A stretch of DNA of 22,259 nt from a virus. The notes beneath the pieces are model-generated. The model was not told where the DNA came from. It was given only the letters and a program-made list of their open reading frames with translations, and ran no database searches. A program made the position numbers and the translations under genes. Where the stretch lies: the IMG/VR virus record IMGVR_UViG_3300028025_004197, positions 1 to 22,259 of that record. One strand, 5' to 3'. Below are positions 7,469-12,890 of this stretch, piece by piece. Numbering within the stretch: the first letter of the stretch is position 1; each line of letters opens with the position of its first letter.

Positions 7469-7643
7469 GCGAACCCCCTGCCTGCGGTGTGAGCTTTGCT
7501 AGGGCGCGATAGGCCATTGTTGCTCGCTGCTTAAAGTACTCATGATTCTCAAGGTAGGAAGCAAACTTGCCAAAACAATTATCCATGATGATCTTCACAG
7601 CCTCGTCCTCCCCCGGAAGCACGCTCTCGGTTGGTTTGGTCAT
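7461..7643 (-). CDS. Hypothetical 60-residue protein
   Basis: A short acidic N-terminus (MTKPTESVLPGEDEAV) is followed by a helical, aromatic middle (IIMDNCFGKFASYLENHEYF). It is coupled by ATGA to the gene before it and overlaps the next start by 8 bases. It shares the opening MTKPT with its downstream neighbour; otherwise they are unrelated. No family recognised. Confidence 0.72.
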   Translation of the reverse strand: MTKPTESVLPGEDEAVKIIMDNCFGKFASYLENHEYFKQRATMAYRALAKLTPQAGGSHD

Positions 7644-7882
7644 TTCGCCCTCCCATTCGGTTTATAGCACCCCAGCACATCGCCGGGACGCGGTACATTA
7701 GCCACCCAAATGCCTATTGGTTCTTCGACATCCGCCACCTCGTAAAGCTTCTCTAGCGGTGCTTTCAAGTCCATGTCCTTGGGTGGGTTTTTATAATAGC
7801 TAGCCGCCTTCTTTCTAATCTCCACGCAGGGGTCAACTGGTGCGTCATCAAGGAGAAACAGGCGCTGTAGTGGTCTATCCAT
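7640..7882 (-). CDS. Hypothetical 80-residue protein
   Basis: I chose ATG 7882, which overlaps the end of the previous gene by 8 bases. A longer in-frame extension to 8017 only shadows that gene and has basic, unconvincing sequence. The product has DDAPVDPCVEIRKKAASYY and a Pro/Gly-rich end (VANVPRPGDVLGCYKPNG). No family recognised. ATGA coupling to the next gene supports its frame. Confidence 0.72.
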   Translation of the reverse strand: MDRPLQRLFLLDDAPVDPCVEIRKKAASYYKNPPKDMDLKAPLEKLYEVADVEEPIGIWVANVPRPGDVLGCYKPNGRAK

Positions 7883-8468
7883 GCTCCCCCCGTGCGGCTT
7901 GGTGTTTGGCGAGGGCTTCTTGTGCAACACTAATCCATGCGCGGCTACTTTCACACAGCTCCGCCTCGACTGCATCAGCCAAAACCACCGCCAATTCATC
8001 CGCAAGCTTGCGCTCATGGGCTATGGTTTGTTTCATATAATCAGTAAGCTGTGTCATTTGTAATCTCCCTAGCAGCTTGTTTATTGAGGATATGGCGTTG
8101 TCAATTTGTTCGTAGCCCCACGATTCTCCGTTATGAGTCAAAGCATCACGTGCTTCCCGTAATGTGACCTCATAACGGGAGATAGGTGCTTGGTAGCCTT
8201 CCCTCTCCGCAGCTGCTAGTTCTGCAATTTTATTCAACTGCCATTCCCAAGTTTGCAATTGAGGGTGCTTAAACCCGTTCGGGAATAGTGCTTTAGACAC
8301 ATCTCGTTTTAGCTGTTCGGCTTGGGCTGTGGCGGCTTGCCATGCTAACCAAGCGGCCTCTTGATGTGAACATGCGTAAGTTTCGCTCATACCGTCCGTT
8401 GCTGTAAGGCGGCTAAACCACGCCTCAAACGCCCGCATAGCATCGCTGTGTTCGTTAGATTGGGTCAT
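7875..8468 (-). CDS. Mosaic phage protein, paralogue of 10993-11457
   Basis: This 197-residue, largely helical protein shares three blocks with the product of 10993-11457: SDAMRAFEAWF near the N-terminus, TIAHERKLADEL near residue 148, and AKHQAARG at the end. The sequence between blocks differs. The middle contains two further helical modules (EAAWLAWQAATAQAEQL and YEVTLREARDALTHNGESWG). Similar motif mixing is common in uncharacterised early proteins of tailed phages. The function is unknown. The start lies inside the end of the upstream gene, with GGAGCAACCCC as ribosome site. Confidence 0.78.
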   Translation of the reverse strand: MTQSNEHSDAMRAFEAWFSRLTATDGMSETYACSHQEAAWLAWQAATAQAEQLKRDVSKALFPNGFKHPQLQTWEWQLNKIAELAAAEREGYQAPISRYEVTLREARDALTHNGESWGYEQIDNAISSINKLLGRLQMTQLTDYMKQTIAHERKLADELAVVLADAVEAELCESSRAWISVAQEALAKHQAARGEHG

Positions 8469-8700
8469 GGGGTTGCTCCTTATGTTTGCGGTAGTATTTT
8501 TTAAGGCTGGTACGCACGCTTCTCACAAGGCGCTCGTGCCAATCTTTTTTGCCATAACGATAGGCATCATACGCATGCTCCATGCGTATAGATTCAACAT
8601 CAACACCATGGTAATAACAAAGGCTCCTAATGCCCCTAAAAGCAGCCGTGGTTTGCACAGCTTCAACCAGATAAGTACTGCCACAAAGGTCACACTTCAT
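8455..8700 (-). CDS. Hypothetical protein with N-terminal Cys-x-x-Cys
   Basis: The protein has 81 residues. I chose ATG 8700 over GTG 8703 because GGGAGAG stands at suitable spacing from it. An N-terminal CDLC pair plus a later C and H (SLCYYHG) could bind one zinc. The C-terminal half is strongly basic (ERLVRSVRTSLKKYYRKHKE), which suggests nucleic acid contact. It overlaps the next gene by 14 bases. No named family. Confidence 0.72.
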   Translation of the reverse strand: MKCDLCGSTYLVEAVQTTAAFRGIRSLCYYHGVDVESIRMEHAYDAYRYGKKDWHERLVRSVRTSLKKYYRKHKEQPHDPI

Positions 8701-8703
8701 CAC

Positions 8704-8967
8704 TCACTCTCCCTTAAGTTTCATCAGCGGCGCGGCGAGGGTGAGGGGTTTCTTTGCAGTGATTAAAACCCAATCATCATAAGCCAATTGACCATCGCAA
8801 TCCCCTGACCAATCGTAGCTGTCTACTGACAGTTTTCCCAAAGCCTCACCCATCGCCTTAATCACGTCGAGAAGGGCGCAAAATGTCTGCCGGGTTGGTG
8901 AATCCCCTGATATGTGCTTCAGTGCAAATTCCACTTCATCTGCGATCTTTTGTGTGTCTATTGTCAT
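8704..8967 (-). CDS. Hypothetical 87-residue protein
   Basis: It opens MTIDTQKIADEVEFALKH and is acidic, with a helical centre (ALLDVIKAMGEALGKLS). Its ribosome site and first six codons are duplicated 232 bp away (8950-8980 and 9182-9212), where they head a 12-codon micro-ORF. It overlaps the preceding stop by one base (TAATG). No family recognised. Confidence 0.75.
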   Translation of the reverse strand: MTIDTQKIADEVEFALKHISGDSPTRQTFCALLDVIKAMGEALGKLSVDSYDWSGDCDGQLAYDDWVLITAKKPLTLAAPLMKLKGE

Positions 8968-8980
8968 TACTGTTGCTCCT
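8950..8980. repeat. 31-bp direct repeat, copy A
   Basis: This copy spans the ribosome site and first codons of gene 8704-8967. It matches 9182-9212 over 31 bases with a single mismatch. The shared minus-strand core includes AGGAGCAACAGTAATGAC. Distance between copies is 232 bp. Confidence 0.9.
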
Positions 8981-9164
8981 CGTAATAGGCCGCTACTTTT
9001 CTGAAATATGAAGGAAGGTCGCTATCCATGGGCTGCCCATACTTCTCAATATCCAGCGCGTAATGGCGGATAACTGTTGCACTTGGTTTGAATTGTTCTG
9101 GTGGCGACTGTTGAACGCTGTTATCGCGCGTCAACCATCTTGGAAATTGTAATATCTTTATCAT
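8967..9164 (-). CDS. Hypothetical 65-residue protein
   Basis: It begins MIKILQFPRWLTRDNS and ends SYFRKVAAYYEEQQ. Its ATG overlaps the stop of the 12-codon micro-ORF as ATGA, so it may be translationally coupled to it. Its last codons contain the ribosome site of the next gene. It lies exactly between two direct repeats, so recombination between them would remove it cleanly. Confidence 0.7.
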   Translation of the reverse strand: MIKILQFPRWLTRDNSVQQSPPEQFKPSATVIRHYALDIEKYGQPMDSDLPSYFRKVAAYYEEQQ

Positions 9165-9199
9165 ATCCCATACCCCTTATCTTGTGTGTCTATGGTCAT
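9161..9199 (-). other. Twelve-codon chimeric micro-ORF
   Basis: ATG 9199 follows GGAGCAACAGTA and reads MTIDTQDKGYGI, then TGA overlapping the next ATG. The first half repeats the start of the gene 8704-8967; the second half resembles the end of the gene 9432-9566 (DRGYGR). It looks like the remains of a deletion or insertion that joined the head of one gene to the tail of another. It may still serve as a coupling leader for 8967-9164. Confidence 0.5.
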
Positions 9200-9212
9200 T
9201 ACTGTTGCTCCT
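9182..9212. repeat. 31-bp direct repeat, copy B
   Basis: Partner of 8950-8980 with one mismatch. It directly abuts a second repeat: 9161-9182 matches 9432-9453 with two mismatches in 22 bases. Together these make the segment 9161-9212 a composite of two neighbouring genes. Confidence 0.9.
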
Positions 9213-9435
9213 TATTTGCTATGCTCCAAGCTCCAGATATTTTATCTGGCGTTAAAAACGAAAGAACATCTGATTTAGTGTAACCCCAATCCTTCATCAT
9301 CTTCATGTAGATGCCTGTAAGCACTGCCACGGCTCCAAGCATATCTTTTGGCTTAGAGTAACAAAGGCAACCGAGCGCATCTTTGGTAGTGCGACCGTTA
9401 GAATTCCCACCGCACCATTTGCAATACCTACTCAT
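9199..9435 (-). CDS. Small protein with N-terminal zinc ribbon
   Basis: This 78-residue protein has four cysteines near the N-terminus: YCKWC (residues 4-8) and CLC (about 23-25), spaced to bind zinc. A helical part follows (MLGAVAVLTGIYMKMMKDWG) with a basic and polar C-terminus. Its start is preceded by GGGTATGGGAG, inside the end of the gene 9432-9566, with ATGA overlap. No named family. It is one of three small Cys-rich proteins in this block. Confidence 0.75.
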   Translation of the reverse strand: MSRYCKWCGGNSNGRTTKDALGCLCYSKPKDMLGAVAVLTGIYMKMMKDWGYTKSDVLSFLTPDKISGAWSIANKEQQ

Positions 9436-9566
9436 CTCCCATACCCCCTATCTGCTTCACGTTGACGCTGAATTGCGCCGTATAGTTCCATGATGACTAC
9501 GCCAGCGCAGGCAACCGCTAGGCTGATAACCAACACGGAACCAATGGATGTGCTGGTGTTTTTCAT
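9432..9566 (-). CDS. Small single-span membrane protein, 44 residues
   Basis: ATG 9566 follows AAGGGGACAAGCC, and the gene is linked by ATGA overlaps at both ends. The sequence has one hydrophobic span (about residues 8-26, IGSVLVISLAVACAGVVIM) and a charged tail (QRQREADRGYGR). Function unknown. The 3' end is duplicated at 9161-9182. Confidence 0.75.
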   Translation of the reverse strand: MKNTSTSIGSVLVISLAVACAGVVIMELYGAIQRQREADRGYGR

Positions 9567-9751
9567 GGCTTGTCCCCTTGAGATATTTCTACCCGCTCGA
9601 ATAGTTTGAAAAACCTGTCCTCTCTTAATGCTTCATCAAAGCCGGTTACACTGTACCCATATTCGTGTCTGCCAAAGCAGTCATCCAAAGCTACCGCTTG
9701 GAAGATTTCCCCTGTTTCCCTGTGGCGCACCATCATGTAAAAGTTGCTCAT
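9563..9751 (-). CDS. Hypothetical 62-residue protein
   Basis: I chose ATG 9751 (MSNFYMMVRHRETGE…) because it overlaps the preceding stop as ATGA; the in-frame extension to 9793 shadows the upstream gene. The sequence is aromatic and acidic (VALDDCFGRHEYGYSVTGFDEAL) and suggests a small alpha/beta fold. No family recognised. Confidence 0.72.
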   Translation of the reverse strand: MSNFYMMVRHRETGEIFQAVALDDCFGRHEYGYSVTGFDEALREDRFFKLFERVEISQGDKP

Positions 9752-9954
9752 CGTGCCCTCCAACCATCTGTGCGTTGCGCCGTATCTACCCACTTGACTC
9801 TCGGTTGACGCTCGCCTGCTTTGTGGATTTCGTCGGCAGGCGCTGCAATCATAAAGGCCATGAAAGCATGGGCTATAGTTTCTTCGTCCTTAGGCTCTAC
9901 ATGCCGCAACAAGCCAACTATTTGGCTGTGTAACCGTTCATAGGCTTGGTTCAT
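9748..9954 (-). CDS. Hypothetical 68-residue protein
   Basis: Mainly helical, with EPKDEETIAHAFMAFMIAAP in the middle and a basic, Trp-containing end (RVKWVDTAQRTDGWRAR). Linked by ATGA to both neighbours. No family recognised. Confidence 0.72.
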   Translation of the reverse strand: MNQAYERLHSQIVGLLRHVEPKDEETIAHAFMAFMIAAPADEIHKAGERQPRVKWVDTAQRTDGWRAR

Positions 9955-10166
9955 AACGCCTCCAAACGCATAGCTTTAACTGCATCACGGATGGACTCAT
10001 CCCAAACCAGTCGTTGCAATCGTCGTTCTCCTTCAAACAACATGCGCACTTCTTCGGCGGTGACTAGTTTAGCTTCTTGGTTAAACTCTGCGCACAGCTT
10101 GGCAACCTTGCGGTTACGAAGGGTTTGCGTTGCGGCTTCTATGGCAAGTTGGGTGTCTTTGTACAT
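9951..10166 (-). CDS. Hypothetical 71-residue helical protein
   Basis: A highly charged, probably all-helical protein (AIEAATQTLRNRKVAKLC, then VTAEEVRMLFEGERRLQRL). The start is two bases after the previous stop and the end overlaps the next gene as ATGA. No family recognised. Confidence 0.72.
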   Translation of the reverse strand: MYKDTQLAIEAATQTLRNRKVAKLCAEFNQEAKLVTAEEVRMLFEGERRLQRLVWDESIRDAVKAMRLEAL

Positions 10167-10168
10167 GG

Positions 10169-10411
10169 CTACGCCTCCAGCGGTGCGATAGATTTACGTA
10201 GCAATAAGTCTGCTTCGTACCATTCGCCGGTAACAAGAAGGGCGAATATCTTACCATCTAGGCCGTTGCTAACAATTCTGTCATAGCATTCATCCTCAAA
10301 GACTTTGCCAGCCTGTGAATCGCCAGCAAGATAGCGCACAGCCATGCGCTTTGTGGCCTCTAACTCGGCTTCATCGTAATTTGTAGTTGATACTGCGGGA
10401 TTGTATTCCAT
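10169..10411 (-). CDS. Hypothetical 80-residue protein, first gene after promoter P2
   Basis: It begins MEYNPAVSTTNYDEAELEATKRM and is acidic and helical, with FALLVTGEWYEADLLLRKS near the end. The ribosome site TTTAGGAGAGACAA lies in the 21-bp leader shared with the gene at 11977-12168. It is the first gene read from the consensus promoter at 10460-10487. No family recognised. Confidence 0.75.
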   Translation of the reverse strand: MEYNPAVSTTNYDEAELEATKRMAVRYLAGDSQAGKVFEDECYDRIVSNGLDGKIFALLVTGEWYEADLLLRKSIAPLEA

Positions 10412-10412
10412 T

Positions 10413-10433
10413 TGTCTCTCCTAAAGCTCTAAC
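10413..10433 (-). repeat. 21-bp leader repeat (copy at promoter P2)
   Basis: This segment is identical to 12170-12190. On the minus strand it reads GTTAGAGCTTTAGGAGAGACA and holds the ribosome site of the first gene of each transcription unit. In both copies it lies just downstream of a consensus promoter and an inverted-repeat-like stretch. Confidence 0.85.
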
Positions 10434-10459
10434 ACAGCCTAAGTGCGGTGTATGGGGTT

Positions 10460-10487
10460 ATTATAACTATTTATTTGCGAGTGTCAA
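10460..10487 (-). promoter_or_regulatory. Consensus sigma70 promoter P2 (minus strand)
   Basis: TTGACA (rc of 10482-10487) and TATAAT (rc of 10460-10465) are both perfect consensus boxes with a 16-base spacer. The -35 box and most of the spacer lie inside the 3' end of the gene 10471-10749, so this is an internal promoter that restarts transcription in the long small-gene chain. Confidence 0.85.
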
Positions 10488-10749
10488 GCGCATATTTGAA
10501 ATGAATGTGACAAATTTCTCTTAGTTCTGGATTAGCTGCAACCACCGCACGGGCTAGATCGGCATCGGCACAGACTTGATGGGCATCGTCGATGATCCCA
10601 TCATTAGGAATCCACTCACCACTGAGCATCTTTGCAAATGAGCTGTGTTTCAATCGTGTTCCCCGGTAGCGCCACGACATGCAGGATAGCGCATAGCAAA
10701 AATCACGCTCTTCCATACCGGATGCTTCTAATAGTTGGTTGAGTGTCAT
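10471..10749 (-). CDS. Hypothetical 92-residue protein
   Basis: The opening MTLNQLLEASGMEERDFCYAL resembles the first helices of a helix-turn-helix protein, but no clear recognition helix follows. The middle has SFAKMLSGEWIPNDG and the end is a hydrophobic and polar mix. It is linked by ATGA to 10746-10898. It hosts promoter P2 at its 3' end. Confidence 0.7.
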   Translation of the reverse strand: MTLNQLLEASGMEERDFCYALSCMSWRYRGTRLKHSSFAKMLSGEWIPNDGIIDDAHQVCADADLARAVVAANPELREICHIHFKYALDTRK

Positions 10750-10898
10750 CTAACTAATCCTACGCTAATTGCCTTTGTTTTCTTCTCGTGGGCAAGATTT
10801 TTAGCGATATGCCAAGCTTGCCCCACACTTGTTGCCGATACGTTGATCGAAAGCCCTATAGCAAATCTTATTTTGTATGTCTGGCGTTTACGAAACAT
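10746..10898 (-). CDS. Hypothetical basic 50-residue protein
   Basis: ATG 10898 follows AGGAGATAGTC. The product is strongly basic (MFRKRQTYKIRF, then NLAHEKKTKAISVGLVR), with a short amphipathic centre. It is linked by ATGA to the next gene. Nucleic acid binding is possible but not shown. Confidence 0.7.
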   Translation of the reverse strand: MFRKRQTYKIRFAIGLSINVSATSVGQAWHIAKNLAHEKKTKAISVGLVR

Positions 10899-10900
10899 GA

Positions 10901-10993
10901 CTATCTCCTATTTTGCAGATATATAATGAGAAGCATTGCTGTATGGGCAAGCATGTTAAGATGCAGCAGGTGAAGGCTTGTTTCTATGCTCAT
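10901..10993 (-). CDS. Possible 30-residue hydrophobic peptide
   Basis: ATG 10993 overlaps the previous stop (TGATG) and follows GGGGGATGTG. The peptide is hydrophobic (LHLLHLNMLAHTAMLLIIYL) with a basic end (QNRR), consistent with a membrane micro-protein. It fills what would otherwise be a gap in the coupled chain, and its end contains the ribosome site for 10746-10898. It could instead be a leader without its own function. Confidence 0.5.
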   Translation of the reverse strand: MSIETSLHLLHLNMLAHTAMLLIIYLQNRR

Positions 10994-11457
10994 CACATCC
11001 CCCGTGAGGCTTGGTGTTTGGCTCGAACCTTGGCTGTGGCATTGCGAATCCAATCAAGGCGTTGCCTTATATCGTTTACATATTGGATGCGCCTATCGTG
11101 GTCGTGGCGAAAATGTGTCATAACCCACCTCGGCACGCGAGGGCGATGATCTTCAATATACGGGCTGGCAAACGTGGTGTCCGTTAGCATTGCAGCAAGG
11201 CTTTTTGTTATGAGCGTTATAGCGTCGTTAAGTAGCCGCACATCAACCAACTCATCCGCCAGCCTGCGCTCGTGGGCTATGGCGGCTTGGTAGCCAGTGC
11301 AAAACATTTGCCATAAGTGCTGATAGCCATATTCATCTTCGTTTGACATGTGGCCAAACTTTTCCTCAAACGCTTCCCGCATAGCATCGCTAGGCCTAGC
11401 ATTTGCCAAATGCTCGTCCTCGTACCCTCCGATGAACTCTTCTTCACGGTGTCTCAT
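10993..11457 (-). CDS. Mosaic phage protein, paralogue of 7875-8468
   Basis: This 154-residue protein shares three blocks with the product of 7875-8468: SDAMREAFEEKFG, AAIAHERRLADEL and AKHQASRG. The blocks are also similar in DNA. The inserts differ: here a Tyr/Trp-rich stretch (EYGYQHLWQMFCTGYQ) and a long helical region (RIQYVNDIRQRLDWIRNATAK). Function unknown. The pair points to duplication followed by module replacement. Confidence 0.78.
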   Translation of the reverse strand: MRHREEEFIGGYEDEHLANARPSDAMREAFEEKFGHMSNEDEYGYQHLWQMFCTGYQAAIAHERRLADELVDVRLLNDAITLITKSLAAMLTDTTFASPYIEDHRPRVPRWVMTHFRHDHDRRIQYVNDIRQRLDWIRNATAKVRAKHQASRGM

Positions 11458-11603
11458 TTCTTATCCCTCCAGCTTAGCTCCACTAATTCACGCGCTATTG
11501 ACATAGCCTTGAGCACGTCCTCACATATACGACCATTGCACAACGCCAGCTCAGCTAGCAACCGCGCTTGATCGGTTAGGGGGGTGTTATCGTTGGCGTT
11601 CAT
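11454..11603 (-). CDS. Hypothetical 49-residue protein
   Basis: ATG 11603 follows TAGGAGCGGAGA, and the gene is tied to both neighbours by ATGA overlaps. It is a single helical peptide with two cysteines (QARLLAELALCNGRICEDVL) and a basic end. No family recognised. Confidence 0.72.
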   Translation of the reverse strand: MNANDNTPLTDQARLLAELALCNGRICEDVLKAMSIARELVELSWRDKK

Positions 11604-11830
11604 TCTCCGCTCCTAACTAAAAGCATTGCGTCGGCGTACTCATATGCTCCACGGGCTGCCTGCATGTTTGTCTCGTTTACTCCCGAATCTCTGGTTAATA
11701 CTTTTGTTTTGCTGACAATTGCCTGCAAAGCAGCTGCTGCAAAATAATCCCGAAGCGTCATGCCGCCCTCAAGATAACGCTCGTGCTCATTTATGGCGCG
11801 CGTAGGGAATGCTGGTGGGTTATCGTTCAT
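11600..11830 (-). CDS. Conserved phage protein with GMTLRDYFAAAAL motif
   Basis: This 76-residue protein has a pattern seen in many uncharacterised proteins of tailed phages: an N-terminal NPPAFPT, the motif GMTLRDYFAAAALQAI at residues 23-38, and a final AYEYADAMLLVR. The role of the family is unknown. It overlaps its upstream neighbour by 11 bases. Confidence 0.82.
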   Translation of the reverse strand: MNDNPPAFPTRAINEHERYLEGGMTLRDYFAAAALQAIVSKTKVLTRDSGVNETNMQAARGAYEYADAMLLVRSGE

Positions 11831-11975
11831 TTTTCAAATCCTTCACTTGTACTTTTTCAGTTGGTGTATAGGGAATGCGTTTCCAGTCCCCGGCATCATC
11901 TTCCAATGTAGCGGTGCCGGTTACAGTTCTAAAGCATGCCAATATTTCTTTAAGCTGTTCTCTCGGGATTTTCAT
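11820..11975 (-). CDS. Hypothetical 51-residue protein
   Basis: ATG 11975 is one base after the stop of 11977-12168 and behind GGGGGAAGTAAC. The product is charged, with REQLKEILACFRTVTGTATL followed by EDDAGDWKRIPYTPTEKV, suggesting a helix followed by a beta hairpin. No family recognised. Confidence 0.72.
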   Translation of the reverse strand: MKIPREQLKEILACFRTVTGTATLEDDAGDWKRIPYTPTEKVQVKDLKNER

Positions 11976-11976
11976 G

Positions 11977-12168
11977 TTACTTCCCCCTCGTCAAAGCAGT
12001 TAAAAAATCAGTCGACTGCACATCCGCTAGAAACGCATCATTAGCCTTTACCTCAGCTACAACCATAGCTCGGCAGGTGTTTACGTTGTGCAAATAGAAC
12101 AATGCGCCCGCAGTCATGCCGCTGGCTAATCCTAGGGTGATGAATGTGTGTTTGATGATTTTAAGCAT
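11977..12168 (-). CDS. Small membrane-anchored protein, first gene after promoter P1
   Basis: The 63-residue product has a basic start (MLKIIKH) and one hydrophobic segment (residues about 8-27, TFITLGLASGMTAGALFYL). A hydrophilic domain of about 35 residues follows. It is probably anchored with the C-terminus in the periplasm. It is the first gene of the long leftward transcript and uses the shared 21-bp leader. Function unknown. Confidence 0.75.
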   Translation of the reverse strand: MLKIIKHTFITLGLASGMTAGALFYLHNVNTCRAMVVAEVKANDAFLADVQSTDFLTALTRGK

Positions 12169-12169
12169 C

Positions 12170-12190
12170 TGTCTCTCCTAAAGCTCTAAC
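12170..12190 (-). repeat. 21-bp leader repeat (copy at promoter P1)
   Basis: Exact copy of 10413-10433, just downstream of promoter P1 and a hairpin whose arms ACGCATC and GATGCGT enclose AATCAG on the minus strand (about 12189-12208). It contains the ribosome site of 11977-12168. Confidence 0.85.
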
Positions 12191-12216
12191 GCATCCTGAT
12201 TGATGCGTATGTGTGG

Positions 12217-12245
12217 TTTATAGCATGGGGTTTCCTATGTGTCAA
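12217..12245 (-). promoter_or_regulatory. Consensus sigma70 promoter P1 (minus strand)
   Basis: TTGACA (rc of 12240-12245) and TATAAA (rc of 12217-12222) are separated by 17 bases. The promoter begins one base after the U-tract of the terminator 12246-12282, so one transcript ends and the next begins back to back. Confidence 0.85.
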
Positions 12246-12282
12246 TAGAAAAAATAGGAGGTGTGCATTTTAACACACCTCC
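12246..12282 (-). terminator. Intrinsic terminator of the recombination operon
   Basis: On the minus strand GGAGGTGTG pairs with CACACCTCC (rc of 12274-12282 and 12257-12265) around an 8-base loop, followed by TATTTTTTC. The stem is GC-rich and the T-run immediate. It closes the leftward transcript from the Erf gene. Confidence 0.88.
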
Positions 12283-12360
12283 CAAGCTATCCTCTTCACA
12301 AGGAACTATTATGGGTGGTAGACGATCCAAGGCTTACTACTTAGCCAACTTTGCCTGACA

Positions 12361-12489
12361 TTACTGTTTCGGCACCCATTGTATTCGTTTAGCGCCCCAT
12401 GCCACCGTGATCTCACAGCAACATGGGGTTTTCGTTTCGCCACTCCGCCGTTGCACTAAGACATGCGCCGCAACAGTACGGTTATGCAT
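12361..12489 (-). CDS. Hypothetical 42-residue protein with CCC motif
   Basis: ATG 12489 follows AGAGGTAATTC, a good ribosome site. The peptide is basic at the start (MHNRTVAAHVLVQRRSGE), has three adjacent cysteines (TPCCCEI) and two tryptophans, and probably forms a small beta sheet. It is the last gene before the terminator. The remaining stretch 12283-12360 holds nothing I can support. Confidence 0.65.
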   Translation of the reverse strand: MHNRTVAAHVLVQRRSGETKTPCCCEITVAWGAKRIQWVPKQ

Positions 12490-12506
12490 GAATTACCTCT
12501 GTAATT

Positions 12507-12875
12507 CTATACTGCTAATTCTAAGCCATGTTTGCCAAGCACGTCCTTAACAATATTAAGCGACCTGCGACCAAAATTGGGAACTTTCAGAAATTGTGAA
12601 CTCTTGCATTTAAGCAAATCTTGAGTAGTTACAATTCCCTCGTTTTTAATACAATTAACAGGGCGATTACCGCCGCTACGTGACTTCATTTCTACAAATA
12701 AATCTTCTAGCTTGGGCAATTCATTCGTAAAAAAGGGTTTAGCCAAATCTTCATAGGTAAACGTAACAGGATTAGCCCGCAACTTTGGAGAATCTAAAAA
12801 CATATCCAGTGCATCCATAATTTCTTTAGGCGCGTTATGCGCCAATAGAAACCCTTTAATTAAATCTTTACTCAT
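12507..12875 (-). CDS. Free-standing RNA polymerase alpha C-terminal-domain-like protein
   Basis: In this 122-residue protein, residues about 68-120 align with the C-terminal domain of bacterial RpoA. RPVNCIKNEGI fits RSANCLKAEAI, and PNFGRRSLNIVKDVL fits PNLGKKSLTEIKDVL of E. coli. By that alignment the DNA-contact residues R265, N268, C269, K271, G296 and S299 are kept as R71, N74, C75, K77, G102 and S105; K298 is R104 and E302 is I108. The N-terminal 65 residues are unlike the alpha N-terminal assembly domain, so it cannot replace alpha. It may bind AT-rich UP-like DNA or contact sigma or activators, and so alter transcription. The fold is well supported; the role is inferred. The ribosome site is AAGGAGATTTT. 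Confidence 0.82.
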   Translation of the reverse strand: MSKDLIKGFLLAHNAPKEIMDALDMFLDSPKLRANPVTFTYEDLAKPFFTNELPKLEDLFVEMKSRSGGNRPVNCIKNEGIVTTQDLLKCKSSQFLKVPNFGRRSLNIVKDVLGKHGLELAV

Positions 12876-12890
12876 AAAATCTCCTTAAAG

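Noticed and set aside
7334-7643. Neighbouring genes both opening with MTKPT, considered as a duplication.
   Set aside because: Similarity ends after five residues; one is a membrane protein and the other soluble. Probably coincidence or a reused start region.
12313-12358. Plus-strand 15-codon ORF with an AAGGA ribosome site.
   Set aside because: Too short, opposite to the local transcription direction, and not linked to any gene.
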